DNA of 64,000 nt from Flaveria trinervia (taxonomy: Eukaryota; Streptophyta; Magnoliopsida; Asterales; Asteraceae): positions 15,583,794 to 15,647,793 of the forward strand of contig CM046456.1 in NCBI GenBank assembly GCA_025506515.1, written 5' to 3'. A program made the translations under genes and the position numbers. A model generated the notes under the pieces. It worked only from the letters and a program-made list of their open reading frames with translations. It was not told the origin of the DNA and searched no databases. Shown here in pieces: positions 12,613 to 24,673 of the stretch; positions within the stretch are counted from its first letter, which is position 1; every line of letters begins with the position of its first letter.

Positions 12613-12900
12613 TGTGTTGTTTGTTTTTTCTAGTAGAAAAACATTTGAAGTCTGCGGACGACATCTGCAGACATCCACATACATCTATAGCAGAAGAGGT
12701 GAACCAAACTCTACATCTGTAGAATGGTAATATATTCTGTAATTAAATTAAACGTATTTTTAAACCTATTAAATTAAATGTTTTTTAATAAAATATCTTC
12801 CAAAAATCAAACAGTCTACGTACTCAAAAGCTTTTCTCGCGTCTGTGTGCGCACATATGAAGAGATGCAGAAGAGCTTGTGGTAGAAAACAAACACTACC
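12613..12900. mobile_element. MITE, 288 bp, TSD TAA
   Basis: The ends TGTGTTGTTTGTTTTTTC and (reverse complement of the right end) GGTAGTGTTTGTTTTCTACC form an imperfect inverted repeat flanked by TAA at 12610-12612 and 12901-12903. A three-base TAA/TTA target fits Tourist-like PIF/Harbinger MITEs. Internal blocks with GTCTGCGGACGACATCTGC and AGAATGGTAATATATTC recur in the element at 48920-49590, so the two are one family. Confidence 0.78.
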
Positions 12901-12903
12901 TAA

Positions 12904-13535
12904 CAGTGCAAGGGCAATCAACGTTGTTTCACTAGACTAGCATGGTCCACAGTTCCATGGATCCACCTCGGCCGCTGACACCACCACTTGTCCAGAGACC
13001 AGTGTTAAGCAGTCAAGCAAATTAGCTATTTCGTGTGTAGACCAGTAGTGTCGATTGTGATTCTGTGAATTGTTTCACTAGCATTTAGCAGGTGAATGGG
13101 AATATTGGGATATGTATGGTTTAGACTTTAGAGAGAGAACTTAAGGTTACTGATGAATATTTTATTGATTTAGTTGGTTCTCCTTTCATATTTCATGTTC
13201 CCGCTTCATGGCATTATAACATGAACAATGGATTGATCATTGGGCGAATTATCAAATTAGTTTTGGGACATATATAATTTCTTTAATAAAATAGAGGCCC
13301 TATGTTTTTTGGGCTCCAAACCCTATATTCACCCCATAATAACACTGGGCCGACCCTGCATGTTAGGGTCGAGTACATATACATATAGATACGAGTGTTA
13401 ATAATCATTTATTATTGATCACTCTTGTGCTCATGCGAAATGTTTTTTAAGAATAATGATGATACCCTAAGTAAGACAAACTTAGGCTCTATTATCTTGT
13501 TAATTTGTTCACACTAGCTTGTCTGTACGAACATC
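12904..13535. other. intergenic, no recognised feature
   Basis: There is no coding signal. The block ends at the target-site copy ACAAG (13536-13540) of the copia element. Confidence 0.5.
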
Positions 13536-13540
13536 ACAAG

Positions 13541-13830
13541 TGTTGTGAACTTAATTGGAATCACATAATATTGAAAACTACAAGAAGTTCTTGAATGATT
13601 GTATTGAAAGAATTGATTACACATGAATGCGATTATAAAAGAATTCAACATCTTCTTTTAATAACCCTAACTACATATTTATCTCTAAATTGAGTCGTTA
13701 ACAACCGTTAACTAGTTTACACAATGTGACACATCACACATCATTAATACAAATACAAACAAGAATGAAAGAAATGAACAAGTTATAAAAATAACCTTTG
13801 AACTTGCAGACATTGATTTTAATTCCCACA
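13541..13830 (-). repeat. 3' LTR of copia element
   Basis: It matches the right LTR along its length (for example GAACTTAATTGGAAT at one end and TTAATTCCCACA at the other), with scattered substitutions and a small deletion near 13738. On the minus strand it follows the purine-rich AAAGATGGAGTAT. Confidence 0.92.
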
Positions 13831-14558
13831 ATACTCCATCTTTAAAGTTAATGACTTGACTTCATCCAATTTCCAATCTTATAACACAAAAATCAAACTT
13901 GGGACCAGGTAGAACCTTAGTGAACATATCTGCAAGATTATTTTCTATACCAATTTGTTCAACTTCTTCAGAACTTATCACATCTTGGATAAAATGACAC
14001 TTCACCTCGATATGCTTAGTTCTATCATTGATCTTGGCATTCTTAGTTAACTGCACACCACCTTGATTATCACACATAATCACAACATCATTAGCACTTA
14101 TGCCCAAATAAGCTACAATCCCTCGAAGCCACAATGCTTCCTTCACAGCCTCTCCTAAGGCTATATACTCAGCCTCAGTAGTTAAGAGTGCAACAACTGA
14201 TTGTAATGTGCTTTCCAGCTAACAGTACTCCCTAGCACCTTGTAGATATCTCATAACCCACTTGACAACATTCCAATGTGCCCTTCCAGGTGATGCTACT
14301 TATCTACTTAGCAAACTAGCAGTGTATGCCAAATCTAGCCTTGTACATATCATTAAGTACATGAGACTACCAACATAATTTGCATATGGCACTCTAGCCA
14401 TATATCTCTCTTCTTCTTCATTCTATGGTAAGTCTTGTGAGGACAACTTGAAATGTGATACCAAAGGAAACTTAACTGCTTTACACCCTTCCATAGTGTA
14501 ATTCCTTAAAAGCTTATTCACATAAGACTTCTGACACAATCACAACAACTTTTGTCTT

Positions 14559-14844
14559 TGTCACACCCCGACCGACGGCGGAATCATCGGGGCGGACGAA
14601 TGTGAAACGATTCTTCATAGCACATGGAATTAATAAGTTGTAATAATATTATATATCATTATTCATTGAACAATACAAGTCAATTAAGTCATTACAATAC
14701 ACAAAAATATAAACATAAAATGTTTAATTTATCTAAGTCCAAGTCCTATATGAGCACGAAGATATCCACAAGTATCAAACCTGAAACATGTTAAAAATAA
14801 AAGGTCAACTTTGAAAGTTGGTGAGTTCCCATGGGTTAAACACA

Positions 14845-14897
<53 letters not shown>

Positions 14898-17564
14898 AAG
14901 GTTTAGAAGTAGCAATTCATGTCAATGGTTATGAGTTATCAAGTTTATAAAACACATATAGTTACAACCAAACCTCGACTTGATTACAAGTTTATAAAAT
15001 TGGCTAAGTGTACTTGATTCCCATGATGAACAAGCATACGTCATCAGGAGCCGGCAATACATCGACTTTAGCACCAAATAGGTTGTCAGGCCCAAAGATC
15101 TAAGACGTTGCCAGGCTAGCAATAGTTAATGATTGTAAACAAAATATGTATTTCATATAAGACTTACAATATCACAAATAACCATGACAAAAAGGTAAAG
15201 ATGAATTGCATGTGCATTTATAAGTATCAAAATGTTTACAAGTGTAAGTTTATAATATTAACATGTTTCACCCCAAAAGATGTGAAATAAAGTAAAAAGG
15301 AGGCATGGAGAACTCACATGGAAAACACCCAAATATCCCAAATGTGAATTTATGTGGTTAAAATGTTTCATCCTAAAATATGTGAAATAAAGTAAAATGG
15401 GGCATGAAAAACTCACATGTTATAAGTTGCATTTAAGATAACAATAAGAAGATTAGATAGTTCCAATGATTCCTTCACGATTCAACCTAAGATTTGGTGT
15501 CTTAGGATTAGAATAAAGTTAAGATTCAAGAGTAAATATGAATTAGAGTTTTATTTGGAAATTTGGGGGTTTTAATATTTAAGTCAAATAGATTATAATA
15601 ATGAAATCGGTTATGTTTTGGTTCAATACGGTTGGTATAAATCAATTAAGAACAAGAACGATAGTGAATGATTTAATAATTTAATTTATTTAAATAAATA
15701 AGGATTAAATATAATGTGTGAAAAGAAATAATCAATTTAGAAATTAATTATTTAACATTGATAAAGATGATTTATTGAATACTTATTTATATGACTTGCA
15801 AAATAATATAAAATTATTAAAGTCATTTTGTAAAGTTTTTAAACGTTTTAAATAATCTTTATAAATGTCTTATACTATCAAAAACACAAAATAAAGAATA
15901 ATAGGAATTATATTGTTTTATAAGTTTCAAGAATTTAAATAAAAGTTTAGGGAATCGTTTTATTAACTATTTATAATATAACATGGTTAAATAGATGAAT
16001 AATTAATTATTAAATAATTATTTAAATAACTATTTGAATAATTAATTATTTAACATGTAAATTTATAATGTTTTGAAATAACCTAAATTTGAACCATAAT
16101 AGTATTATAGCATTTAATTACATAAAAGAATTAATAATGTTTCTATAACCTTTGTTATTCTAAAAAAATAATTAAATCTAAAATCATAAGTTTCCAAAAC
16201 CTTTAAAATTAATTTAACAGTTTTTGAAATGTTTTAGTTAACAGAATAACTTTTACCTTGATTTATTAACATGTTAGTATAATTTCTGGAGTTTAAATTA
16301 TATGAAATTGACTTAAAAAAATAAATGTCAGGGATGGGGTTCGAACCCATGACCTCGAGTGGGTAACAGGAATGTGTTAACCAGTTGGGCTAGAAGCCCA
16401 TATATGGTTAAATGCTTCTTCAAATTTAAAAAAAACCTTAGTTGCAAAATCCTCCAAATTTCATATAAACCCTAACTTGATTTGATCCAAATTGAACACG
16501 AATTCGAAGTTGTTAACGGAATCCAACTTAGGGCTTTTGTTCACCAAGTGAAATCGAGTATAAAGATCTGTGAAACTTACGTGTTTGAGTTTGGATTCGA
16601 TGAAGATGGTGATAAGGATAGCCGCGACCAAGGTAAAGTTGGTTCGAGGTTCAAACGTTGATGATAATCAAATTCGTGTTGAAGAAGGCTTCCATAGGTC
16701 TTGGTGAGGAAAAGCCCTCTATCAATTTCAGTTCTTGAAGTCCGGATGATGGTGTTCGAGTATGGTGTAGGTCATGACAGAGGATGATGATGAAATTTGA
16801 TGGTTAGGTTTGTTTCAGATGGAATTGTGTGTTGGGTTTGTTTAGAGATAGCTAGACGTCCGATCTGATTGAGTTAATTGAGTTGTTATTGATGTTAAAG
16901 GCCCGGGCGGCTAGTGGATTGAAGATGTTTCGGTTATGCATTCGATTAGCCAGGTAACCGACGATTAAATGCGATTAATTAATGCATTCAAGTTCGAAGT
17001 AGGTTCTAGAATGATTTGAGATGGTTTTTGGATTAAAAATCAACCGATTTTAGTGGTTTTTGGAACTCGTCGAAGTATGGCCGGCGGCGGACGGGGGAAA
17101 GGGAAATGGGGGTTGGTTTTTGGTAATTGACAGGTTTAGCACCTGGTCTTTGTGTTTCTTGTTATTTTATGTAAAAAAAGTCTTTTAATTAAAGTTTTAA
17201 GAATTACAAATTAAAGTCTAAACTCTAAACTTTTAAAATAATAAATCAAATTATTAATAAAAACTTTATAACCTTTAAAGAAGACTTTATGTTTTAATTA
17301 TATATTTAAAGTTAATAGTTAAAACTCCTAAATGACATGTAGACTTTATAACTTTATGATATGTTATTTTATAAACCGACTTATTATTATAAATTTCTTA
17401 AATGGTTTAAATTAAATGTTTTTTTGACTAAAACGATTCACAATATTGGTTAAGTCACCTTTATTGCATATGCTACATTATAATTATTAAAATAATTTAA
17501 TCATGAAAGTTCAAAATGAATTCGGGTTTTGGGTTTTAAACTTTGAAAAATGGCGGATGTTACA
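14559..17564 (-). mobile_element. solo LTR A, gypsy type, TSD GTCTT
   Basis: The unit runs TGTCACACCCC...GATGTTACA with GTCTT at 14554-14558 and 17565-17569. On the minus strand it begins TGTAACATCC and ends GGGGTGTGACA, as Tekay-like LTRs do, and near its end has AACTCACCAACTTTC...GTTTCAGG, the counterpart of a conserved block in the gypsy LTRs here. It holds no protein domain. It interrupts copia pol between reverse transcriptase and RNase H. A (TA)n tract lies at 14849-14897. Confidence 0.88.
16331..16400 (-). promoter_or_regulatory. tRNA-like segment with A and B boxes in solo LTR A
   Basis: On the minus strand there is TAGCCCAACTGGTTAACACA (A-box type) and about 45 bases later GGGTTCGAACCCC (B box). 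The B box forms a T-arm with a 5-bp stem ATGGG/CCCAT and a TTCGAAC loop. Acceptor and anticodon stems do not pair well, so it is not a functional tRNA gene. It lies 1.16-1.23 kb from the LTR start. Confidence 0.7.
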
Positions 17565-18544
17565 GTCTTCTACACCTCTTTGTTTCCGTTCCAAGTATCT
17601 TCCTAGTTTCACCCAACTCCTACATTTCAAACTCTGAAATCAACAATTTCTTCACCCTTTCTATCTCCACCTTGTCTTTGCAAGCTAATAACATGTCATC
17701 AACATATAATAACAAGTATACATAATTCCCATTGGTACCCTCCTTATGATATACACAACTATCAAATGAACTTCTAAGAAATCCATGATTTACAACAAAA
17801 TTATCAAACCTTTTATACCACTGCCTTGGGGCTTGCTTAATACCATACACAGATCTTTTCAACAAACATACTTTTTCTTCATTACCAGATTTAACAAACC
17901 CCCTATGCTGGGACATATATATGTTTTCATCCAAATAGCCATGCAAAAAAGCAGTTTTAACATCTAACTGCTCTAGTTTCAAATCAAATGCAACAATTAC
18001 AGACAATGTGATTCTAATAGATGTATGCCTTACTACAGGTGAGAAAATGTCAGTATAGTCTATCTTAGTTACCTGTGTACACCCTTTAGCCACCAACCTG
18101 GCCTTGAACATAGGTTTATCACTTCCTAACAACCCATCTTTTATCTTATAAAGCCACTTACATGACACCACTTTCTGATCCGAAGGCTTATCAACCAGCT
18201 CTTATGTGTCATTCTTCATCAATGAAGCCATCTCTTCTTCCATGGCCTCCTGCCATAACCTTTTTCTTCTAACCTAACCGCCTCATCATAATGAAGTGGC
18301 TCAAAGATACTTTCTTGCTCTGCAACATTGAATGCAACAATAGACAAGTGACTTTCATCTTTATATCTCAAGGGTTGCACTATAGTTCTCTCAGTTTTCC
18401 CTTTAGATATACTATAGTTAGTCCTTGAAGATGATCCTTCATTTTCACTAGATCTTCCTTCTTCATTTGCGTCAACTTAAACATTCTTCTCCATGTTCCC
18501 TTCGGAAGACTCCACCTCAAAGTGAACTCTCTCATGACCAACTC

Positions 18545-18691
18545 CTTCCGAAGAATACTTGTTCTCTTCCGAAGCAAATTTGGTTTCTTCCGAAGTATAC
18601 TTGCCATCTTCCGAAGTATATCCTTTGGCTTCTAAAGCAAATTTATTAACTTCCGAAGCAAATTTATTATCTTCTGAAGCAAATTTGTTTC
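18545..18691 (-). repeat. in-frame 21-bp (7-residue) repeat array in copia linker
   Basis: CTTCCGAAG-type units begin at 18545, 18566, 18587, 18608, 18629, 18650 and 18671, exactly 21 bp apart. On the minus strand they encode seven copies of a heptapeptide like NKFASED/KYTSEE, between integrase and reverse transcriptase. The linker of copia pol is normally variable but not usually a clean array. Confidence 0.9.
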
Positions 18692-19199
18692 TAACCACGT
18701 CCTTATAAAAGGTGTTCTCTTGAAATTCAACATCTCTACTCACAATAACTTTGGGACTACCATCATCCAACCTCCACAAAAGGTATTCCTTCACTCATTC
18801 AGGATAGCCAAGCATGATACACTTTTGAGCTCTGGGACTAAGCTTATCTTGACTTATATGAGCATAAGCCACAGATCCCACTACCCTCAAATTACCATAA
18901 CCAGGTTTAGTTCTTGACCATACTTCCATTGGAGTTCTCATGTTCAGAGCTCTAAAGGGTGACCTACTTATCATGAATGTTGCAGTGCTTACTAATTCTC
19001 CCTATAAGCACTTTTGTAATCCAAAATTTAATCTCATACATCTCGCTCTTTCTAACAGAGTCCGGTTCATCCTCTCAGCCAACCCATTCTAATGTGGTAT
19101 ACTAGGGATGGTCAAATGCCTAGCTATTCCATGATTTTTATAGAATTGATCAAATTATTTGTTGTAGAACTCTAATTCATTATTAGTTCTTAACCTTTT

Positions 19200-21626
19200 T
19201 GTCACACCCCAACCTTGACGGCGGAAACGTCGAGGAATGAGAGTTAAGATCGTTCACAGCCACATAACGCTATTATTAAATCCAAATATATTATTCATAA
19301 GTTCAAAGGTAATATTACAAACATAAGTCTCAAATAAAGAAAACATAATAAGAAATATAACAAGCTCATTCATTTATTTAACTAGGTCCATTCCTAGGTG
19401 TGAACAAGCTTCAAAAGTGGCGATCAAACTTGAGTATTTCCTGAAACATATTAAAAATAAAAGGGTCAACATAATGTTGGTGAGATTTTCATTGTTTTTA
19501 ATACATAAGTATATAAAAGATGGCAATTCATGTTGTAAGTTAGAGAGCAAAGTAAACTAGGGAGTAAGACAGAATGCACAATCAAACCTTGACAAAGTTT
19601 TACAAGTTTCAAACGTTTACAAGCATATACGATTAGCTAAGTGTACTTGGATTACCAAGCAGGCTTGTCAGGCCCTAGATCTATGACGTCACCAGGCTAG
19701 CAATAGTTAATGATTGTACATATATTCGACATTACATGGTAGCTACAAGTTCAACTAACCACAACACAAGTAAATTGTCATAAGTTTACAAGAATCAAAC
19801 GTTTACAAGTGCAATGTTTATAAAGTAACATGTTTCACCCCAAAGTGTGAAAATATAAAAAGGGGTATAGAAATACTCACTTGGCAAATAAGTATAGAAA
19901 AGATGATTAATAAGAAATAATAAGCGTTGTTCCAACGTAATCAGTCATAAGAACCTATGCATATACATGTACAAGATTTAAAGTTTACTTATAATGAGTT
20001 TAGCGAATCAATGAGGACTAGGGTTCTAAGTCGAATTTGGGGCTTGTCAAATAATTATATTTAAACAAATGGAAGAAATTTATATTTTCTTAAATTTATA
20101 TATTTATATTTAATTCAAAAGTTATGAAAAGAAACAATTATAATAATTAAAAGGTATATAAAAAGTTTAAATAAATTTTTATAACTAAAAGTTTATATAA
20201 ACAAAATTAATTAAAAAAGGATATTTGAATCAATAATAATTTAATAATTATTATTTCAATCTATTTTATTAAAAATTATTCAAACAAGCGTTGTTAAAAA
20301 TGTCTTATCAATAAAATATTTTATTTAAACTTAGAAAAAACTATAGAAAATCTTTGGTGGTTTTAATAATATTTGAGGTTTATAAAAGATTTTTTATATT
20401 TATTTGAAAATTTATTCAATTTAATTAAGGCTAAAAGCCCTTTTAAAAAAATTACATGATGTTGCCGGGTTGAACCCGAGACCTCATGTATGGGAGTCAA
20501 GTGTCTTAACCAGTGAACCAAGGCCGTGCCCTTGGTATCACTCGGTACTTAAAACTTAAAACACATACATGCAGAAAACTCCCAAACTCAGGAACCCTAG
20601 TTTGTTCTTGGATCCAATTGAATCTCGATTCGATTCAATTACAGGTTAGGTTCATGGGGCTTTTTATTCCCCATGTTAAAACAATCATGTAGATGTGTTT
20701 ATTACCCGAATGAAGATGATTCAAATTCGAACACCACGATGAACAAACCGCGACTGAGACTTGACTCAAATTGTGGGCAAACGTCTATGTAAACCAAATT
20801 AAACTCGTAGACAGATTCGAGTGATGCTCTGGATCCAATGCCCCTTATCAACATCAGTTTAATTTGACGAATTGGCGATGTTCAATTGAAATGCAGGTCG
20901 CGACTTCGGAGTGAATCCAATGAGAGGTGTTTGTGTGTTACAGATGCAATAGAAAGTTGTATTCGATTTTTGATAGACAGGTGATTGTTTATGTTAGTTT
21001 GATTGAATTATAATTAGGATTAAATTCTCAAACGGCTTTATGGTTAAAGTCGAACTTCGGTTTCATGTTTGAATGCTCATAACAACCCTTTAAATCGAAT
21101 TAAAGTGTAGTACAGGTTCGATTCTTGTTCCTGAAGTGGTTAAAAACGATTGGGGTTCACGATTCGAAGGATTTTGGAGTTTCAACATCGCCGGACTTCG
21201 GCCGGAGTGTTGGCCGGAGTCCACCGGGTTTAAACTGGGTGGGGGTTGGATTTGAAACTTTAATTTTACACTTTGGCCCCTTGAAATTCGAGTTGTTATT
21301 ATTTAATGTAAAACTTTCTTTTAAAGTTTATAAAATGGCAGACAACCCCCTAACTTAATTAAGTTTAGACCTTTCAAAGATTAGTAATTTTTATAAATTA
21401 AAATTATTATTATTATTATTATTATTATTATTTTGTTAATATTGTTTTTATTTATGTTAATATTGTTATTATTATACAATTTAATACTTTAATTAACCTT
21501 TATAAATTAAAATTTTATAATGATTAAGGAACAAACACAGATAGTCCTAAGTTTCATAAATGCCAACAATACCTTTACAAGAATTAACGATATTAACTTT
21601 AATTAAACCAGAATAAAAGATTTACA
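19200..21626 (-). mobile_element. solo LTR B, gypsy type, TSD CTTTT
   Basis: TGTCACACCCCAACCTTGAC marks the left end and AGATTTACA the right end, with CTTTT at 19195-19199 and 21627-21631. Its first 700 bases follow solo LTRs A and C (for example AGGCTAGCAATAGTTAATGA near 19694). It interrupts the copia integrase. A (TTA)n tract lies near 21405-21434. There is no coding capacity. Confidence 0.87.
20463..20535 (-). promoter_or_regulatory. tRNA-like segment in solo LTR B
   Basis: On the minus strand TTGGTTCACTGGTTAAGACA (A-box-like) is followed about 40 bases later by TCGGGTTCAACCCGGC (B-box-like). One base is missing from the T-arm compared with a canonical tRNA. Offset from the LTR start is about 1.09-1.16 kb, close to copies A and C. 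Confidence 0.62.
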
Positions 21627-22309
21627 CTTTTCACCTTCTTTCTGTTGGTTTCCACAAGTTTCTTCCATTCAACAAATTTTAGGTAAGCATCATTCTTGTT
21701 TTGAGCACATACACCCACACTCTTCTGAAAAAATCATCAAATGAACATAAAGTATCTTGCTCCTCCTAGAGAATTCACCCTTGTAGGACCCCACAAATCT
21801 GAATGCTCATAGTCTAGTATTCCCTTAGTGACATGTTTACCCTTGCTGAACTGTACTCTACTCTTCTTTCCCATGACACAAGTTTCACAGAAACCAACAT
21901 CATTAACCCTGAAGTTGTCAGTGATGTCTTGTTTCTTTAACCCCTCTAGACCTTGACTACTCAGATGACCAAATATTTTGTGCCGCAAGGGAGATTAATC
22001 AATGTTTGACTGTACCGATAACATTTCATCGGTTAATATTTTCCCATCTAGCACATAGGTGTTGTTATTCCTCCTTGTTTCTTTGAGAACCACTAATGAC
22101 CCTTTAATCACCTTAACCTTGCTATCCTTCAGACTCACATGATGCTTGTTCCTCTCAAAAGTGCCTAATGACAACAAGCTTCTTTTGGTACTGGAACATA
22201 CTTGAAATCATGTATCTCTACTTTGGATCCATTAGTTAACTTGAAGGTTACTGAACCACTTCCTTGGATTCTACATGGCCTATTGTCTCCCAACTTCACT
22301 TATCCTAGA

Positions 22310-23262
22310 TCAGAGGACATGAAGTTCCTTATACATGACTTGATTAGGGTCATGTGAAAGAAGCACCCTAAATCTAGTATCCAATGTTTGATCATAATCA
22401 TTGGTTGCACTAATAACATCTACACTATCATAGCCATCTGAGGAGTCATCCGTTTGACTAGATGACTTAGAGTGACTGACTTCACCTTTTCTTTGTTTCC
22501 ACTCTGGGCAGTCTCTTTTGAAATGATTCTCTGATTTGCAGACAAAGCATTTTCTCTTGAATCTTGACTTAGATGTTGTAGTCTTCTTGTTCTTGTTAGC
22601 ACGATGCTCAGATCTCCCCCTTCCTTCCTCTACCTTTCCTTTGACGAATAACCCATCTCCATCTTTTTCTTTAAAATCAGATATTCTTTTCAACTCTTTC
22701 GAGTTGAGGGCAGCCAACACTTCATCCATTGAGAGAGTGTCACTCCCATACATGAGTGTTTCCACAAAGTGTTCATAACTATAAGGCAATGGGGTCAAGA
22801 ACAATATGGCTTGATCTTCATCTTCTATTTTTACCTTAATGTTCTCAAGATCAAGAATGAGTTTGTTAAACTCATCTTTTATCTTCTATCGACCTGCTAG
22901 ACCCCATACCAAACATGTGTAGTTTTTTCTTCAAGTATAGTCGATTAGCTAGACTTGGTCATGTATAAAGACTCAAGTTTTGACCAGACTCTTGTCGTCG
23001 TGCTCTCCTTAGGCACTTCTCTAAGAACTCGACCACCAAGACTCAATATGATTGCACTATGAGCTTTTTCCATCATGTCTTTATGTTTGAATTCTGCTTC
23101 TTTCTTCTCTTTCTCTGTGGCATCCGTTGGTATCACCGAATTGCCTCCTTTCAGCGCATCAACCACTCCTTGATGAACTAACAATACTCTCATCTTCAAC
23201 CTCCACAGTCCGAAATCGTTTCTACCATCAAACTTCTCCCAATCAAACTTAGTCGACACCAT
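22310..23262 (-). pseudogene. copia gag (broken)
   Basis: The start at 23262 (MVSTKFDWEKFDGRNDFGLW) is the typical N-terminus of copia Gag, and the capsid region continues to about 22945. After a frameshifted stretch a second piece (22804-22310) carries FLTPLPYSYEHFVETLMYG, a basic stretch, and a CCHC zinc knuckle CFVCKSENHFKRDC near 22520-22560, which binds RNA in family members. The same piece runs into the protease start. Frameshift or stop lies near 22810-22945. Confidence 0.9.
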
Positions 23263-23324
23263 CTTGCCACTCCAATTCCTGTTTTGTCGATTTAATCACG
23301 ATGATCAATCGAGCCAAGCTTGAA

Positions 23325-23335
23325 CTCTGATACCA
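23325..23335 (-). other. primer-binding site, initiator Met-tRNA type
   Basis: On the minus strand TGGTATCAGAG lies two bases after the 5' LTR end. This is the usual complement of the initiator Met-tRNA 3' end. Confidence 0.9.
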
Positions 23336-23337
23336 AT

Positions 23338-23638
23338 TGTTGTGAACTTAATTGGAATTACACAAGATTGAAAACTACAAGAACTTCTTGAACGATTCTA
23401 TTGAAAGAAATGATTACACATGAATGCGATTACAAGAGAATTCAACATCTTCTTTTAACAACGCTAACTCCCTATTTATCCCTAAATTGAGTCGTTAACA
23501 ACCGTTAACTAGTTTACCCAATGTGACACATCACACCCTTAACTCTTGTCATTAATACAAATACAAACAAGAATGAAAAAAATGAACAAGTTACAAAAAT
23601 AAACCTTGAACTTGCAGACATTGACTTTAATTCCCACA
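23338..23638 (-). repeat. 5' LTR of copia element
   Basis: On the minus strand it begins TGTGGGAATT and ends TTCACAACA next to the primer-binding site. It is about ten bases longer than the left LTR because it retains a short segment near 23540. Confidence 0.92.
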
Positions 23639-23643
23639 ACAAG

Positions 23644-24673
23644 GTATAAACATGTTTTACAAGTGGTGATAAATCACTACATAGAACTCAAATATTTGTT
23701 CTAATGTCGCGACTGATCATAACCTAGAAACTATCCCTTCTACCAATAATTTACTCGAGTTAGAATTTTTCTCTCTGATCTCATCGATGAATCCTTTTGA
23801 AAGTTCTTCATCTTAAATTAGTATCAATAAGTTTGAACACTGAATACTCTTGCCCCGTTTAAGACACGATCCCAACCATTATATATTCAAGTTTTAGCAA
23901 GTTCTCCTGAGGGCTGAGTCCTAAGCGTGGTTCTATTGGGCCTTTGATAGGCCATTCAAGATTGGGCCACTCTTCAACGATATGGACCTCATCTTGAAGG
24001 CTACCATTTGGGAGTGGATGAATGAGGTAAAGCCCATGGTTACCAAGTTTTTAAGGGGTTCCCTCTACCCCTCCTGTTAATTCTTTTTGAGTAGTTAAAG
24101 ATACGATATGCAGGCATTATAGGAACTAATAAGTTTGATACTATGCAACCTTATGATCATGAGTTTAAGTAATAGAAAAAAGCATCCAACACAATCATAT
24201 CACGAAGTGATCTGACACCTGACTAATATATTTATTCTTGGTTGATTATTTTTTTAGAGGTACCTCCTATCCCTTTCTAACTTGCATAAGGGCACACGAT
24301 ATTGTGCCCCGGGTGTGCTTGGAAAACCCGGCCCCTAGTGGGAATATCATTCCACCAGACTTGGGGAAAAAAAGTTTGAACCCGTTGAATTTTCATTGGG
24401 ATTCGCATATTATATGAACACATATGTAATTTTATATTGGCTGGATATTTGTTAAGTAAATTATTTTATAAAAGATAATATTTATTTTTTTATAGTATAC
24501 TCAAAATCATAACTAAATATACACCATTGGTACTAACATTTTCGACTAGGTTAATATGTCACTAACCATTCTACATGTATTTGTCTTGTGTACTTCAAAC
24601 AACTACTGCCCATATTTTATTATATTCTACTCCATCTACAAATACTTAATCAGAAAATTGTTCTAGATGACAA
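23644..24673. other. spacer between copia element and ZIP gene
   Basis: No repeat or coding unit was recognised. The last ~130 bases are the probable 3' UTR and downstream region of the ZIP gene. Confidence 0.5.

Larger units (their letters stand above)
13862..22309 (-). pseudogene. copia pol: PR-IN-RT-RH, split by two solo LTRs
   Basis: Downstream of gag come a protease body (about 22300-22000), GAG-pre-integrase (21988-21737; HLSSQGLEGLKKQ, CETCVMGKK), integrase core interrupted at 21626/19200 by a solo LTR, a linker with a heptapeptide array (18794-18477), reverse transcriptase (18171-17570; KARLVAKG, QLDVKTAFLHG, LLLYVDDML) interrupted by the second solo LTR at 17564/14559, and RNase H (14210-13862; LTTEAEYIALGEAV, TKHIEVKCHFI). 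The YVDD catalytic motif is kept. The protease DTG/DSG triad position reads DTR near 22385. There are several stops. Confidence 0.92.
13541..23638 (-). mobile_element. Ty1/copia element with two nested solo LTRs, TSD ACAAG
   Basis: Two LTRs of about 290-300 bp in direct orientation bound the unit, with ACAAG at 13536-13540 and 23639-23643. A Met-tRNA primer site lies inside the right (5') LTR. Domain order on the minus strand is gag, protease, integrase, reverse transcriptase, RNase H. Removing the nested solo LTRs (14559-17564 and 19200-21626, plus one target copy each) leaves about 4.65 kb, a normal copia length. The coding region is broken. Confidence 0.95.

Noticed and set aside
16331..16400. 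A true tRNA gene
   Set aside because: A and B boxes and the T-arm are present but acceptor and anticodon stems do not pair. The segment sits in an LTR and has diverged partners at the same offset.
14559..17564. Intact LTR retrotransposon or DNA transposon in copia pol
   Set aside because: No internal domain, primer site or inverted repeats. TG...CA ends plus a five-base duplication fit a solo LTR better.
18500..18700. Heat-shock element cluster from repeated TTC/GAA
   Set aside because: The spacer is one base, not two, and the array is inside a coding linker with 21-bp periodicity.
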